The notes under the pieces: generated by a model | What the model was told of the DNA's origin: nothing | Databases searched by the model: none | Seen by the model: the letters and a program-made list of their open reading frames with translations, nothing else | Assembly (NCBI RefSeq): GCF_002723955.1 | Contig: NZ_BEWN01000001.1 | Span: forward strand, 62,001-126,000 | Origin: Gluconobacter frateurii | GTDB taxonomy: Bacteria; Pseudomonadota; Alphaproteobacteria; Acetobacterales; Acetobacteraceae | Direction: 5' to 3' | DNA length: 64,000 nt | Made by a program: the position numbers and the translations under genes | Shown here: piece after piece, positions 44,251 through 52,382 of the stretch | Numbering within the stretch: position 1 is the first letter of the stretch | Layout: every line of letters starts with the position of its first letter

Positions 44251-45747
44251 ATGAACAAGATGGCACAGAAACTGGCTCCATCCGGAGTGGCTCGTGACTT
44301 TGGATTTTTCATCGATGGTGAGTGGCGCCACGGACGTGAGATGTTCGAGCGCAAGTCTCCCAGTCACGATGTTGTAGTCACGCGGATTGCCCGCTGCACG
44401 GAAGCCGATCTGAACGATGCAGTTGCTGCTGCCCGGCGTGCGTTTGAAAACGGCACATGGGCTGGCCTGGCGAGTTCGGAACGTAGTGCGATCCTGCTGA
44501 AGGCGGCTGAACTGCTGAAGCAGCGTCGCGACGATATTGCCTTCTGGGAAGTGTTGGAGAACGGCAAGCCAATTTCTCAGGCTAAGGCCGAGATCGACAA
44601 CTGTATTTCCTGTTTCGAGATGGCTGCCGGTGCCGCGCGCCTTCTGCACGGCGACAGCTTCAATAACCTGGGCGAAAGCCTGTTCGGAATGGTTCTGCGC
44701 GAGCCGGTGGGTGTCGTTGGCCTCATCACGCCCTGGAACTTCCCGTTCATGATTCTGTGTGAGCGCGTGCCGTTCATTCTGGCATCGGGCTGCACGGTCG
44801 TCGTGAAGCCAGCGGAAGTCACCAGCGCAACCACGTTGATGCTTGCCGATATTCTGACGGAAGCGGGCCTGCCAAAGGGCGTCTATAATGTCGTGACAGG
44901 CACCGGAAAGAGTGTCGGTCAGGCTCTGACGCAGCATCCGGATGTGGATATGCTGTCCTTCACTGGTTCCACGGGTGTTGGCCGGTCCTGTATCCATGCG
45001 TCCGCAGACAGCAATCTCAAGAAGCTTGGCCTGGAGCTTGGTGGCAAGAACCCGATTGTCGTCTTTGCGGACAGCGATCTGGAAGATGCGGCCGATGCGG
45101 TGGCCTTTGGGATCAGCTTCAACACCGGGCAGTGCTGCGTCTCGTCCAGCCGTTTGATCGTTGAAGAGTCTGTGGCCGACAAGTTCGAAAAGCTTGTTGT
45201 CGCCAAGATGGAAAAGATCCGCGTGGGTGACCCGTTCGACCCGGAAACGCAGATTGGCGCCATTACGACGGATGCGCAGAATAAAACCATTCTTGATTAT
45301 ATTGAGAAGGGTAAGGCTGAAGGCGCGCGCGTTCTGTGCGGCGGCAACAAGGTCGATCTGGGTCGTGGGCAGTATATTGCGCCAACGCTCTTCACGAATG
45401 TGAAACCGGATATGTCCATTGCGACGGACGAAATCTTTGGCCCGGTGCTGTCCGTCTTCCGGTTCAGCAGCCTGGAAGAAGCGATCTCTCTAGCCAATGA
45501 CACGGTTTACGGTCTGGCGGCGTCTGTCTGGACGAAGGACATCAGCAAAGCCCTGAAAGTGACACGCAAGGTTCAGGCCGGGCGCTTCTGGGTCAACACG
45601 ATCATGGCTGGCGGCCCCGAAATGCCGCTGGGTGGTTTCAAGCAGTCCGGCTGGGGCCGTGAAGCGGGGATGTACGGAGTGGAGGAATACACCCAGATCA
45701 AATCCGTTCACGTCGATCTCGGTAAACGGACGCACTGGATCTCCTGA
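44251..45747 (+). CDS. sndh: NAD(P)-dependent aldehyde dehydrogenase, L-sorbosone dehydrogenase-like
   Basis: Cytosolic ALDH-superfamily enzyme of 498 residues, the same length as I recall for L-sorbosone dehydrogenase of Gluconobacter oxydans T-100, which oxidises L-sorbosone to 2-keto-L-gulonate. The oxyanion Asn lies in PWNFPFM, catalytic Glu262 in LELGGKNP and catalytic Cys296 in TGQCCVSS. Cofactor loop FTGSTGVGR and the C-terminal PLGGFKQSGWGREAGMYGVEEYTQIKSV are complete. Translation starts at an ATG with AGGGAGAAG upstream. The sorbose dehydrogenase gene begins 1 nt after its stop, so the two form one operon. A general succinate-semialdehyde/betaine-aldehyde-type ALDH is the alternative, but the neighbour argues against it. 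Confidence 0.85.
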   Translation: MNKMAQKLAPSGVARDFGFFIDGEWRHGREMFERKSPSHDVVVTRIARCTEADLNDAVAAARRAFENGTWAGLASSERSAILLKAAELLKQRRDDIAFWEVLENGKPISQAKAEIDNCISCFEMAAGAARLLHGDSFNNLGESLFGMVLREPVGVVGLITPWNFPFMILCERVPFILASGCTVVVKPAEVTSATTLMLADILTEAGLPKGVYNVVTGTGKSVGQALTQHPDVDMLSFTGSTGVGRSCIHASADSNLKKLGLELGGKNPIVVFADSDLEDAADAVAFGISFNTGQCCVSSSRLIVEESVADKFEKLVVAKMEKIRVGDPFDPETQIGAITTDAQNKTILDYIEKGKAEGARVLCGGNKVDLGRGQYIAPTLFTNVKPDMSIATDEIFGPVLSVFRFSSLEEAISLANDTVYGLAASVWTKDISKALKVTRKVQAGRFWVNTIMAGGPEMPLGGFKQSGWGREAGMYGVEEYTQIKSVHVDLGKRTHWIS

Positions 45748-45748
45748 T

Positions 45749-47341
45749 ATGACTGGTTTCGATTACGTTATCGTTGGCGGCGGTTCGGCAGGATGTGTTC
45801 TTGCCGCCCGTCTCTCCCGAAACCCGGCGGTGCGCGTCTGCCTGATCGAAGCAGGCAAGCGTGACACCAATCCGCTCATTCACATGCCGGTTGGCTTTGC
45901 GAAAATGACGACAGGTCCCCTGACATGGGGGCTTGTCACCACGCCGCAGAAACACGCCAATAACCGCCAAATTCCGTATGTACAGGCGCGCGTTCTTGGG
46001 GGGGGATCCTCCATCAACGCAGAAGTCTTTACCCGCGGGCACCCATCTGATTTCGATCGGTGGGAAGAAGAGGGTGCAGATGGCTGGGGATTCAAAAACA
46101 TCCAGAAGTACTTCATCCGCTCTGAAGGAAATTCCATTCTGGCCGGATCATGGCACGGAACGGATGGTCCACTCGGCGTGTCAAACCTGGATTGCCCGAA
46201 CCCCGTCAGCCGCGCCTTCGTGCAGAGCTGTCAGGAAATCGGAATTCCGTATAACCCTGACTTTAACGGTCCAGTTCAGCAGGGCGCTGGTATTTATCAG
46301 CTCACTGTTCGCAATAACCGCCGCTGCTCCACAGCTGTTGGCTATCTGCGTCCGGCCCTTAAGCGGAAAAACCTGACGGTCATTACTGGTGCGATGGTTC
46401 TGAAGATTGTCTTTGAAGGCAAGCGGGCCGTTGGCGTTCAGTACGTGGCTGACAGGCAGGTTCATATCGCGCGTGCGGAGCAGGAAGTGCTGGTCACGTC
46501 CGGTGCGATCGGAACGCCGAAGCTGATGATGCTGTCTGGCGTTGGTCCGGCTGCACATCTGAAAGAACATGGTATTCCCGTTGTTCATGATCTGCCGGGT
46601 GTGGGGCAGAACCTGCAGGACCACTTTGGTGTCGATATCGTTGCTGAGCTGAAAGGCCATGACAGTTTCGACAAGTACAACCAGTACAAGTGGATGATGT
46701 GGGCTGGCCTGCAATATTCGCTGTTCAGAAGTGGTCCGGTGGCCTCGAACGTCGTGGAAGGCGGAGCTTTCTGGTACGGCGATCCGGCGGCAAGCTGTCC
46801 TGATCTTCAGTTCCACTTTCTGGCGGGAGCAGGTGCGGAAGCGGGTGTGGCCTCGGTACCGAAAGGTACGTCCGGCATCACGCTCAACAGCTATACGCTC
46901 CGTCCAAAAGCGCGTGGGTCTGTCACGCTTCGCTCATCCGATCCGCGGGAAGCGCCGATTGTGGATCCGAACTTCCTTGGACATCCGGATGACCTGCGGA
47001 CAACGGCAGAAGGCGTTCGCCTGAGCTACGAAATGTTCGGAAGTCATTCGCTACAGAAATACATCAGCAAGGTTTGTCTGCCAGAAGGTGGCGGCCGTAC
47101 GCTCAAGGCTTATGAGGACTATGCCCGTCAGCAGGGGCGCACATCTTATCATCCGACCTGTACCTGCAAGATGGGCAGAGACGAGATGGCCGTGGTTGAC
47201 CCACGACTGCATGTGCATGGTCTGGAAGGCATCCGGATCTGTGACAGTTCGGTCATGCCCTCGTTGCTCGGGTCCAACACCAATGCGGCAACGGTCATGA
47301 TTGGTGAGCGAGCGGCTGATTTCATTCTGGGGAATGCCTGA
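45749..47341 (+). CDS. sdh: FAD-dependent GMC oxidoreductase, L-sorbose dehydrogenase-like
   Basis: 530-residue GMC-family dehydrogenase that closely resembles the Gluconobacter FAD L-sorbose dehydrogenase (L-sorbose to L-sorbosone). The FAD motif is DYVIVGGGSAGCVLAARLSRNP, the family signature GGGSSINAEVFTRGHPSDFDRW, second signature TSGAIGTPKLMMLSGVGPA, and the active-site His468 lies in TSYHPTCTCKMG with Asn510/512 in GSNTNAAT. There is no signal peptide, so it probably sits on the cytosolic side, unlike the periplasmic PQQ and flavocytochrome enzymes of this genus. It is translationally coupled to sndh. Electron acceptor unknown (quinone likely). Confidence 0.88.
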   Translation: MTGFDYVIVGGGSAGCVLAARLSRNPAVRVCLIEAGKRDTNPLIHMPVGFAKMTTGPLTWGLVTTPQKHANNRQIPYVQARVLGGGSSINAEVFTRGHPSDFDRWEEEGADGWGFKNIQKYFIRSEGNSILAGSWHGTDGPLGVSNLDCPNPVSRAFVQSCQEIGIPYNPDFNGPVQQGAGIYQLTVRNNRRCSTAVGYLRPALKRKNLTVITGAMVLKIVFEGKRAVGVQYVADRQVHIARAEQEVLVTSGAIGTPKLMMLSGVGPAAHLKEHGIPVVHDLPGVGQNLQDHFGVDIVAELKGHDSFDKYNQYKWMMWAGLQYSLFRSGPVASNVVEGGAFWYGDPAASCPDLQFHFLAGAGAEAGVASVPKGTSGITLNSYTLRPKARGSVTLRSSDPREAPIVDPNFLGHPDDLRTTAEGVRLSYEMFGSHSLQKYISKVCLPEGGGRTLKAYEDYARQQGRTSYHPTCTCKMGRDEMAVVDPRLHVHGLEGIRICDSSVMPSLLGSNTNAATVMIGERAADFILGNA

Positions 47342-47396
47342 AGACAATGTTTTTCAGGCGCTTCCTCGCAAAGAGCATATTTCACGCGATCATAAG

Positions 47397-47414
47397 TAAC
47401 TAATAAGATAGTTA
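47397..47414. promoter_or_regulatory. 18-bp palindromic operator candidate before the CoA-transferase gene
   Basis: TAACTAATAAGATAGTTA has TAACTA/TAGTTA arms and lies 16 nt before the CoA-transferase ATG. It matches the box at 50429 in 15 of 18 positions. Confidence 0.6.
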
Positions 47415-47430
47415 TAGTGGATCAGAACTA

Positions 47431-49002
47431 ATGACTAAGACCAGAACCGCCGCAGAAGCCGTCAGTCTCATCAAGGACGGGGCCACGATCGCAATTAACG
47501 CTTCATCCGGCCTGCTGTGTCCTGATGATGTCCTGAAGGCTCTTGGCGAGCGTTTTGAAAAAGACGCTGCGCCCAAGAAGCTCACGACGATCCATCCGAT
47601 TGCGACGGGTGACATGTTTGGAACCAAGGGCGTGGATCACATCGCGCAGCCCGGCATGATCCGGAAGATTATTGGCGGATCTTACCCGTCCGGTCCGAGC
47701 AATGCAGAGCCGCCGCTCATCTGGCAGCGTATTCTGGCCGAGGACGTTGCCGCCTATAATCTTCCGTCCGGCGTCATTTTCGACATGCTGCGGGAGGGCG
47801 CGGCATTGCGCCCCGGCGTGTTGACGAAAGTCGGTCTCGACACATTTGTGGACCCGAAGCGGGAAGGCGGTGCGATGAATGAAACCGCACGCTCCAATCC
47901 CATCGTGCGCCACCTGGACTTCGAAGGGGAGGACTGGCTGTATTTCCCTGCGCTCAAGCCAGATGTAGCCATCATTCGCGCCTCGACAGCGGACGAAAAT
48001 GGCAATCTGACGTTCGAGCAGGAAGGCGCCACCCTTGGTGCCATGGAAATGGCTCTGGCGGCTCATAACAATGGTGGACTGGTCATCGCGCAGGTTCGGC
48101 GTGTGGCAGAACAGGGCACGTTGAAGCCGCATGATGTCAAAGTGCCGGGTATTCTGGTGGATGTTGTCGTGGAAGCGCCTGATCAGCTTCAGACCACTGC
48201 CACGCCTTATGATCCTGCAATTTCTGGCGAGATTTTCCGGCCTCTGTCGTCGTTTGCCATTCCGGATTTCAATCCGGGCAAGGTGATTGCGCGACGTGTG
48301 GCGCAGGAGCTGAAGGATGGCTGGGCGGTCAATATCGGCTTCGGTATTTCCGCCAATGTGCCGCGCATCCTGCTGGAAGAAGGCCTGCATGGCAGCGTGA
48401 CATGGGTCATCGAACAGGGACCGGTTGGCGGCGTTCCGCTGCTGGATTTCAAGTTCGGCTGCGCCAGTAATGCCGAGGCGTTTGTCGCTTCGCCCCATCA
48501 GTTCAGCTACTTCCAGGCGGGCGGTTTTGACTGCTCCCTGCTGTCCTTCCTTGAGATTGGGGCTGATGGATCGGTCAACGTCAGCCGCCTTGCTGCCACG
48601 CCGCACCGTACGGCAGGGGCGGGCGGGTTCGTGGATATTACGGCACGGGCCAAGCGCATCATTTTCTCAGGCAATTTTAATGCTGGAGCCAAGATGCACA
48701 TTGAAGACGGTCGGCTCGTGATTGATCGGGAAGGCAAGATTTCCAAGATCGTGCCGGAGGTGGATCAGGTCAGCTTCTCAGGGCGCAGAGCCACCGAAAC
48801 AGGGCAGGATGTGACCTATGTGACGGAACGCTGTGTTCTCAAGCTTCTGAACGGTGAACTGACGGTTACGGAAATCGCGCCAGGTATTGATCTTCAGAAA
48901 GACGTGCTTGACCAGGCTTCTACGCCGCTGAAGGTTTCTCCTGAACTGAAGGAAATGGATGCCGTTCTGTTCAGAGATGCCGTGATGGGGCTCACGCTCT
49001 GA
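47431..49002 (+). CDS. Acyl-CoA:carboxylate CoA-transferase (propionate/acetate, PCT/YdiF type)
   Basis: Family I CoA-transferase of 523 residues with fused alpha and beta halves. The N-terminal half starts TRTAAEAVSLIKDGATIAINASSGLLCPDDVL. The active-site glutamate is Glu328 in TWVIEQGPVGGVPLLD, where the acyl-glutamate anhydride forms. The C-terminal half has YFQAGGFDCSLLSFLEIGADGSVNVSRL, FSGNFNAGAKMHI and VTERCVLKLLNGELTVTEIAPGIDLQKDVL. It would move CoA from acetyl- or succinyl-CoA to a carboxylic acid, a way to activate a substrate without ATP. It has its own upstream palindrome and leads a gene run toward glycerate kinase and acyl-CoA dehydrogenase. Confidence 0.9.
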   Translation: MTKTRTAAEAVSLIKDGATIAINASSGLLCPDDVLKALGERFEKDAAPKKLTTIHPIATGDMFGTKGVDHIAQPGMIRKIIGGSYPSGPSNAEPPLIWQRILAEDVAAYNLPSGVIFDMLREGAALRPGVLTKVGLDTFVDPKREGGAMNETARSNPIVRHLDFEGEDWLYFPALKPDVAIIRASTADENGNLTFEQEGATLGAMEMALAAHNNGGLVIAQVRRVAEQGTLKPHDVKVPGILVDVVVEAPDQLQTTATPYDPAISGEIFRPLSSFAIPDFNPGKVIARRVAQELKDGWAVNIGFGISANVPRILLEEGLHGSVTWVIEQGPVGGVPLLDFKFGCASNAEAFVASPHQFSYFQAGGFDCSLLSFLEIGADGSVNVSRLAATPHRTAGAGGFVDITARAKRIIFSGNFNAGAKMHIEDGRLVIDREGKISKIVPEVDQVSFSGRRATETGQDVTYVTERCVLKLLNGELTVTEIAPGIDLQKDVLDQASTPLKVSPELKEMDAVLFRDAVMGLTL

Positions 49003-49046
49003 ACGCGCTGGGCCGTCTTTTCCGTGAGTGGAGTCTGAAAGAAGCC

Positions 49047-50306
49047 ATGACAGTCGACGATCACAGTTTCCTGACGGGTCTGTTCAACGCCGCCATTACG
49101 GCTGCCGACGCAGACCTCGTGCTGGCTGCTAACCTGCCGGAGCGCCCGAAAGGCAAGACGGTCGTGGTTGGGGCCGGGAAGGGTGCAGCCCAGCTTGCCG
49201 CAGCTTTCGAGCGCGTGTGGGATGGCCCGCTGGAAGGTGTTGTCGTCACCCGTTATGGCTATGGCTACCCTACAGAACAGATCCGTGTTCTGGAGGCTTC
49301 CCATCCGGTCCCGGATGAAGCCGGTCTGGCTGCAACGGCGGCTCTGTTTGAGGCCGTGCGTGGATTGGGTCCGGATGATCTGGTTGTCGCTCTGATCTGT
49401 GGGGGTGGGTCAGCCCTGCTGCCTTGCCCGCCAGAAGGGTTCACGCTGGAAGACGAAGCAGAGCTCAGCCGAGTTCTTCTGTCGTCAGGAGCGCCGATCT
49501 CTGTCATGAACACCATCCGCAAGCAGTTTTCGGGCATTAAGGGCGGCCGTCTGGCTGTTGCAGCTGCCCCGGCAAAAGTGGTGTCGCTCGTGGTTTCGGA
49601 TGTGCCGTTCGATGATCCGGCGCAGGTTGCGTCCGGTCCGACGGTTCCGGATACAAAGACACGCGAAGATGCTCGCCACATGGCCAAAGCCTGGAAGCTG
49701 ACTTTGCCGCCTAAAGTTCAGGCATGGCTCGATGGGGAACTCGGGCAGGCACCCCGCCCGGAAGATCCGGCGTTTGACGGAAATGAAGTCCGGATCGTGG
49801 CGTCGGCTCATCTGTCTCTGGAGGCAGCTGCAGCGGCCTCACGGAATCTCGGGGTTCCCGCCGTTATTCTGTCTGATGCGATTGAGGGAGAGGCGCGGGA
49901 CGTTGGCAAGGTTCACGCGGCGATTGCCCGTGAGGTCAGTATCCGCAATCAGCCTTTTCAGAAGCCGGTCGTCATTCTGTCAGGTGGCGAAACAACGGTG
50001 ACCCTGCACGGGCGTGGACGAGGCGGACGCAATACGGAGTTTCTCCTGTCCTTTGCGCTCGCGGCTGAAGGCCTGCCTGTTTCCGCGCTCGCAGCGGATA
50101 CGGACGGAATTGACGGGTCTGAAGATAATGCCGGGGCCTTTGCAGATGGGGAGAGTATGGGGCGACTGCGGGAGCGCGGAATTAACCCGTCCGTCCTGCT
50201 GGCGGAAAACGATGCCTATACTGCTTTCGAGGCATTGGATGACCTGTTTGTTCCAGGTCCTACGGGAACGAACGTCAATGATTTTCGCGCTATTCTGCTG
50301 AGGTAG
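49047..50306 (+). CDS. MOFRL-type glycerate 2-kinase (GckA/TtuD-like)
   Basis: 419-residue D-glycerate kinase of the GK-II (MOFRL) family, forming 2-phosphoglycerate (older annotations: hydroxypyruvate reductase). Motifs: TVVVGAGKGAAQLAAAFERVW, EASHPVPDEAGLAAT, VALICGGGSALLPCPPEG, NTIRKQFSGIKGGRLA, LSGGETTVTLHGRGRGGRNTEFLL and AADTDGIDGSEDNAGAFADG near the C-terminus. It lies 44 nt after the CoA-transferase and probably shares its transcript. Glycerate is a common end product of tartronate-semialdehyde and sugar-acid routes, so the enzyme points to a C3 product of the neighbouring pathway. Confidence 0.92.
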   Translation: MTVDDHSFLTGLFNAAITAADADLVLAANLPERPKGKTVVVGAGKGAAQLAAAFERVWDGPLEGVVVTRYGYGYPTEQIRVLEASHPVPDEAGLAATAALFEAVRGLGPDDLVVALICGGGSALLPCPPEGFTLEDEAELSRVLLSSGAPISVMNTIRKQFSGIKGGRLAVAAAPAKVVSLVVSDVPFDDPAQVASGPTVPDTKTREDARHMAKAWKLTLPPKVQAWLDGELGQAPRPEDPAFDGNEVRIVASAHLSLEAAAAASRNLGVPAVILSDAIEGEARDVGKVHAAIAREVSIRNQPFQKPVVILSGGETTVTLHGRGRGGRNTEFLLSFALAAEGLPVSALAADTDGIDGSEDNAGAFADGESMGRLRERGINPSVLLAENDAYTAFEALDDLFVPGPTGTNVNDFRAILLR

Positions 50307-50428
50307 AAAAAGATGGCGAAGTAAAAACTGTTATTGAATAAGAACGAATTCATTCTGACTATTACGAATATCAAGTTCTTTTGATTTCATAATGCAGAAT
50401 AGCCTTGAAAACAGATCAGCCAACATAC

Positions 50429-50446
50429 TAACTAACCAGTTAGTTA
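50429..50446. promoter_or_regulatory. Perfect 18-bp palindrome before the acyl-CoA dehydrogenase gene
   Basis: TAACTAACCAGTTAGTTA, arms TAACTAA/TTAGTTA, 20 nt before the ATG. A further TAACTAA half-site follows at 50448-50454. It is nearly the same box as at 47397 and sits in a 160-nt AT-rich gap that must contain a promoter. Confidence 0.65.
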
Positions 50447-50466
50447 CTAACTAAGGGAATCGGGTT

Positions 50467-51609
50467 ATGTTTCTCAATGAAATTCAGGAGCAGGTTCGCG
50501 AAACCACACGAGCCTTCGTGGATGAAGTTATTCGCCCTGCTGCTGAGGCCCTCGACCGCGAAGAGCGTTTCCCGGCCGAAATTTATGAAGAGATGGGTCG
50601 TCTGGGCCTGTTCGGTATTGCTGTTCCGGAAGAGCTGGGTGGGCCTGGCTTCGATACCCTGACCTATGCCGTCGTGATGGAAGAACTGTCCCGCGGTTAC
50701 GCCAGCGTTGCCGACCAGTGCGGTCTGGTGGAACTGATTTCCACGCTGCTGGTGCGTCACGGCACGGATGAGCAGAAAGCCCTTCTACCAGACATTCTCT
50801 CCATGAAGCGCAAGGTCGCCTACTGCATCACTGAGCCGGAAGCTGGCACGGATGTGTCCGGTATCCGCACGACGGTCGAACGCGATGGCGACGGCTGGAT
50901 CCTGAATGGCGGCAAAATCTGGATCCATAATGCTCCGGTAGCGGATCTCGGGTTCGTTCTGGCTCGGACCGACAAGGAAGCCGGCAACCGTGGCATGTCC
51001 ATCTTCATTGTGGACCTGCACGCCAAGGGTGTTGAGCGCGGCCCGAAGGAACACAAGATGGGTCAGCGCGCCAGTCAGGTCGGTGCGCTTGATTTCACCA
51101 ATGTGCGCCTGGGTTCCAATGCCCTTTTGGGCGAGATGAACCGTGGCTTCCACATGATGATGAGCGTGCTGGACAAGGGGCGCGTTGGCATCGCGGCTTT
51201 GGCCGTTGGCATTGCACAGGCTGGCCTTGAAGCCGCTGTAGATTATGCCGGAACGCGCAAGCAGTTCGGCAAGCATATCTCTGAATTTCAGGGTGTTCAG
51301 TGGCTTCTGGCCGATATGGCCAAGGACATCGAAGCTGCCCGTCTGCTGGTTCATTCCGCTGCGGTGAAGATCGACAACGGGCAGGATGCCACACGCTCCT
51401 GTTCCATGGCAAAGTGCTTTGCGGGTGACATGGCGGTGGCTCGCACCGCCGATGCCGTGCAGGTTTTTGGTGGTTCCGGGTACATCCGTGGCTTCGAAGT
51501 TGAGCGCCTGTATCGCGATGCCAAGATCACGCAGATCTACGAAGGTACGAACCAGATCCAGCGCATGATCATTGCGCGTGAACTGCTCAAGAAGGGCGCC
51601 CGTGCATGA
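50467..51609 (+). CDS. Acyl-CoA dehydrogenase
   Basis: FAD enzyme of 380 residues that makes a 2,3-enoyl-CoA and gives electrons to ETF. The N-terminal helical domain starts FLNEIQEQVRETTRAFVDEVIRPAAEALDRE. The middle domain has YCITEPEAGTDVSGIRTTVERDGDGWILNGGKIWIHNA; the C-terminal domain has YAGTRKQFGKHISEFQGVQWLLADMAKDI and QVFGGSGYIRGFEVERLYRDAKITQIYEGTNQI, with catalytic base Glu359 in YEGT. This catalytic position is that of short-chain enzymes (butyryl/isobutyryl/2-methylbutyryl). It overlaps the SDR gene by four bases and lies upstream of the ETF genes. Its substrate cannot be read from sequence. Confidence 0.92.
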   Translation: MFLNEIQEQVRETTRAFVDEVIRPAAEALDREERFPAEIYEEMGRLGLFGIAVPEELGGPGFDTLTYAVVMEELSRGYASVADQCGLVELISTLLVRHGTDEQKALLPDILSMKRKVAYCITEPEAGTDVSGIRTTVERDGDGWILNGGKIWIHNAPVADLGFVLARTDKEAGNRGMSIFIVDLHAKGVERGPKEHKMGQRASQVGALDFTNVRLGSNALLGEMNRGFHMMMSVLDKGRVGIAALAVGIAQAGLEAAVDYAGTRKQFGKHISEFQGVQWLLADMAKDIEAARLLVHSAAVKIDNGQDATRSCSMAKCFAGDMAVARTADAVQVFGGSGYIRGFEVERLYRDAKITQIYEGTNQIQRMIIARELLKKGARA

Positions 51610-52373
51610 AACAGGTCGCTCTCGTCACCGGTTCTTCACGCGGGATTGGCCTCGCCGCCGCTGAAGCGCTCGCTAAAGAGGGATTCTCTTTAGCGGTCAA
51701 CGGGCCAGTTGATGATGCAGAACTGCGTGCAGCTGTGGCCCGTCTGGAAGGGCTGGGCGCTAAGGTTGTGGCTGCCCCGTTCGACGTCTCCGACATCAGC
51801 GCCCATGCCGGTGTTCTGGCGCGGATCGAAGACGAACTCGGCCCGCTGACAACGCTGGTGAACAATGCGGGTGTCGGCGTTCTCCAGCGGGGTGACCTGC
51901 TGGAGGTGTCCGAAGCAAGCTGGGACCGCTGCCTGACAATCAATGCGAAGGCGATGTTCTTTCTCTCACAGGCTTTCGCAAAGCGTCTTCTGGGACGGGA
52001 ACGGTCAGCGGATGCGTTCCATTCGATCGTCAACGTCACATCGTCGAACGCGACGGCTGTGGCGGTGCAGCGGTCTGAATACTGCGCGTCAAAGGCTGCG
52101 GCGGCCATGGTGTCAAAGGCTCTGGCCGTGCGTCTCGGGATCGAGAATATCGCGGTCTATGACGTTCAGCCTGGCCTGATCGCTACAGAAATGACGGCTG
52201 CCGTGATCCAGCACTACCGCCAGCGCGCGGAAGAGGGACTGACCCTGCTTCCCCGTGTTGGAGAGCCCTCGGACATGGGGCGCATCATTGCGGCCCTTGC
52301 CACCGGGAAACTGCCTTACACCACAGGCCAGGTCATTTCGGCGGATGCCGGAATGCTTGTGCCGCGCTTCTGA
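51606..52373 (+). CDS. Short-chain dehydrogenase/reductase (3-ketoacyl reductase-like)
   Basis: 255-residue classical SDR. Cofactor motif VTGSSRGIGLAAAEALAKEG, structural NAG in LVNNAGVGVLQRGDLL, catalytic Ser in VNVTSSNATA and YxxxK in SEYCASKAAAAMVSKALAVRLG. The annotated relatives often read 3-ketoacyl-ACP reductase or glucose/sugar dehydrogenase, and the present context favours oxidation of a hydroxyl on an acid or acyl-CoA. The start overlaps the acyl-CoA dehydrogenase stop (coupled translation). A DUF993 gene begins 9 nt after its stop. Confidence 0.88.
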   Translation: MKQVALVTGSSRGIGLAAAEALAKEGFSLAVNGPVDDAELRAAVARLEGLGAKVVAAPFDVSDISAHAGVLARIEDELGPLTTLVNNAGVGVLQRGDLLEVSEASWDRCLTINAKAMFFLSQAFAKRLLGRERSADAFHSIVNVTSSNATAVAVQRSEYCASKAAAAMVSKALAVRLGIENIAVYDVQPGLIATEMTAAVIQHYRQRAEEGLTLLPRVGEPSDMGRIIAALATGKLPYTTGQVISADAGMLVPRF

Positions 52374-52382
52374 GAAACGGTT

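Noticed and set aside
43926-44354. 142-codon minus-strand frame in the tetR/sndh gap, and a 64-codon plus-strand frame at 43959
   Set aside because: No homology recognised, poor start contexts, the first overlaps the sndh start, and the second uses GTG directly adjacent to a G-run.
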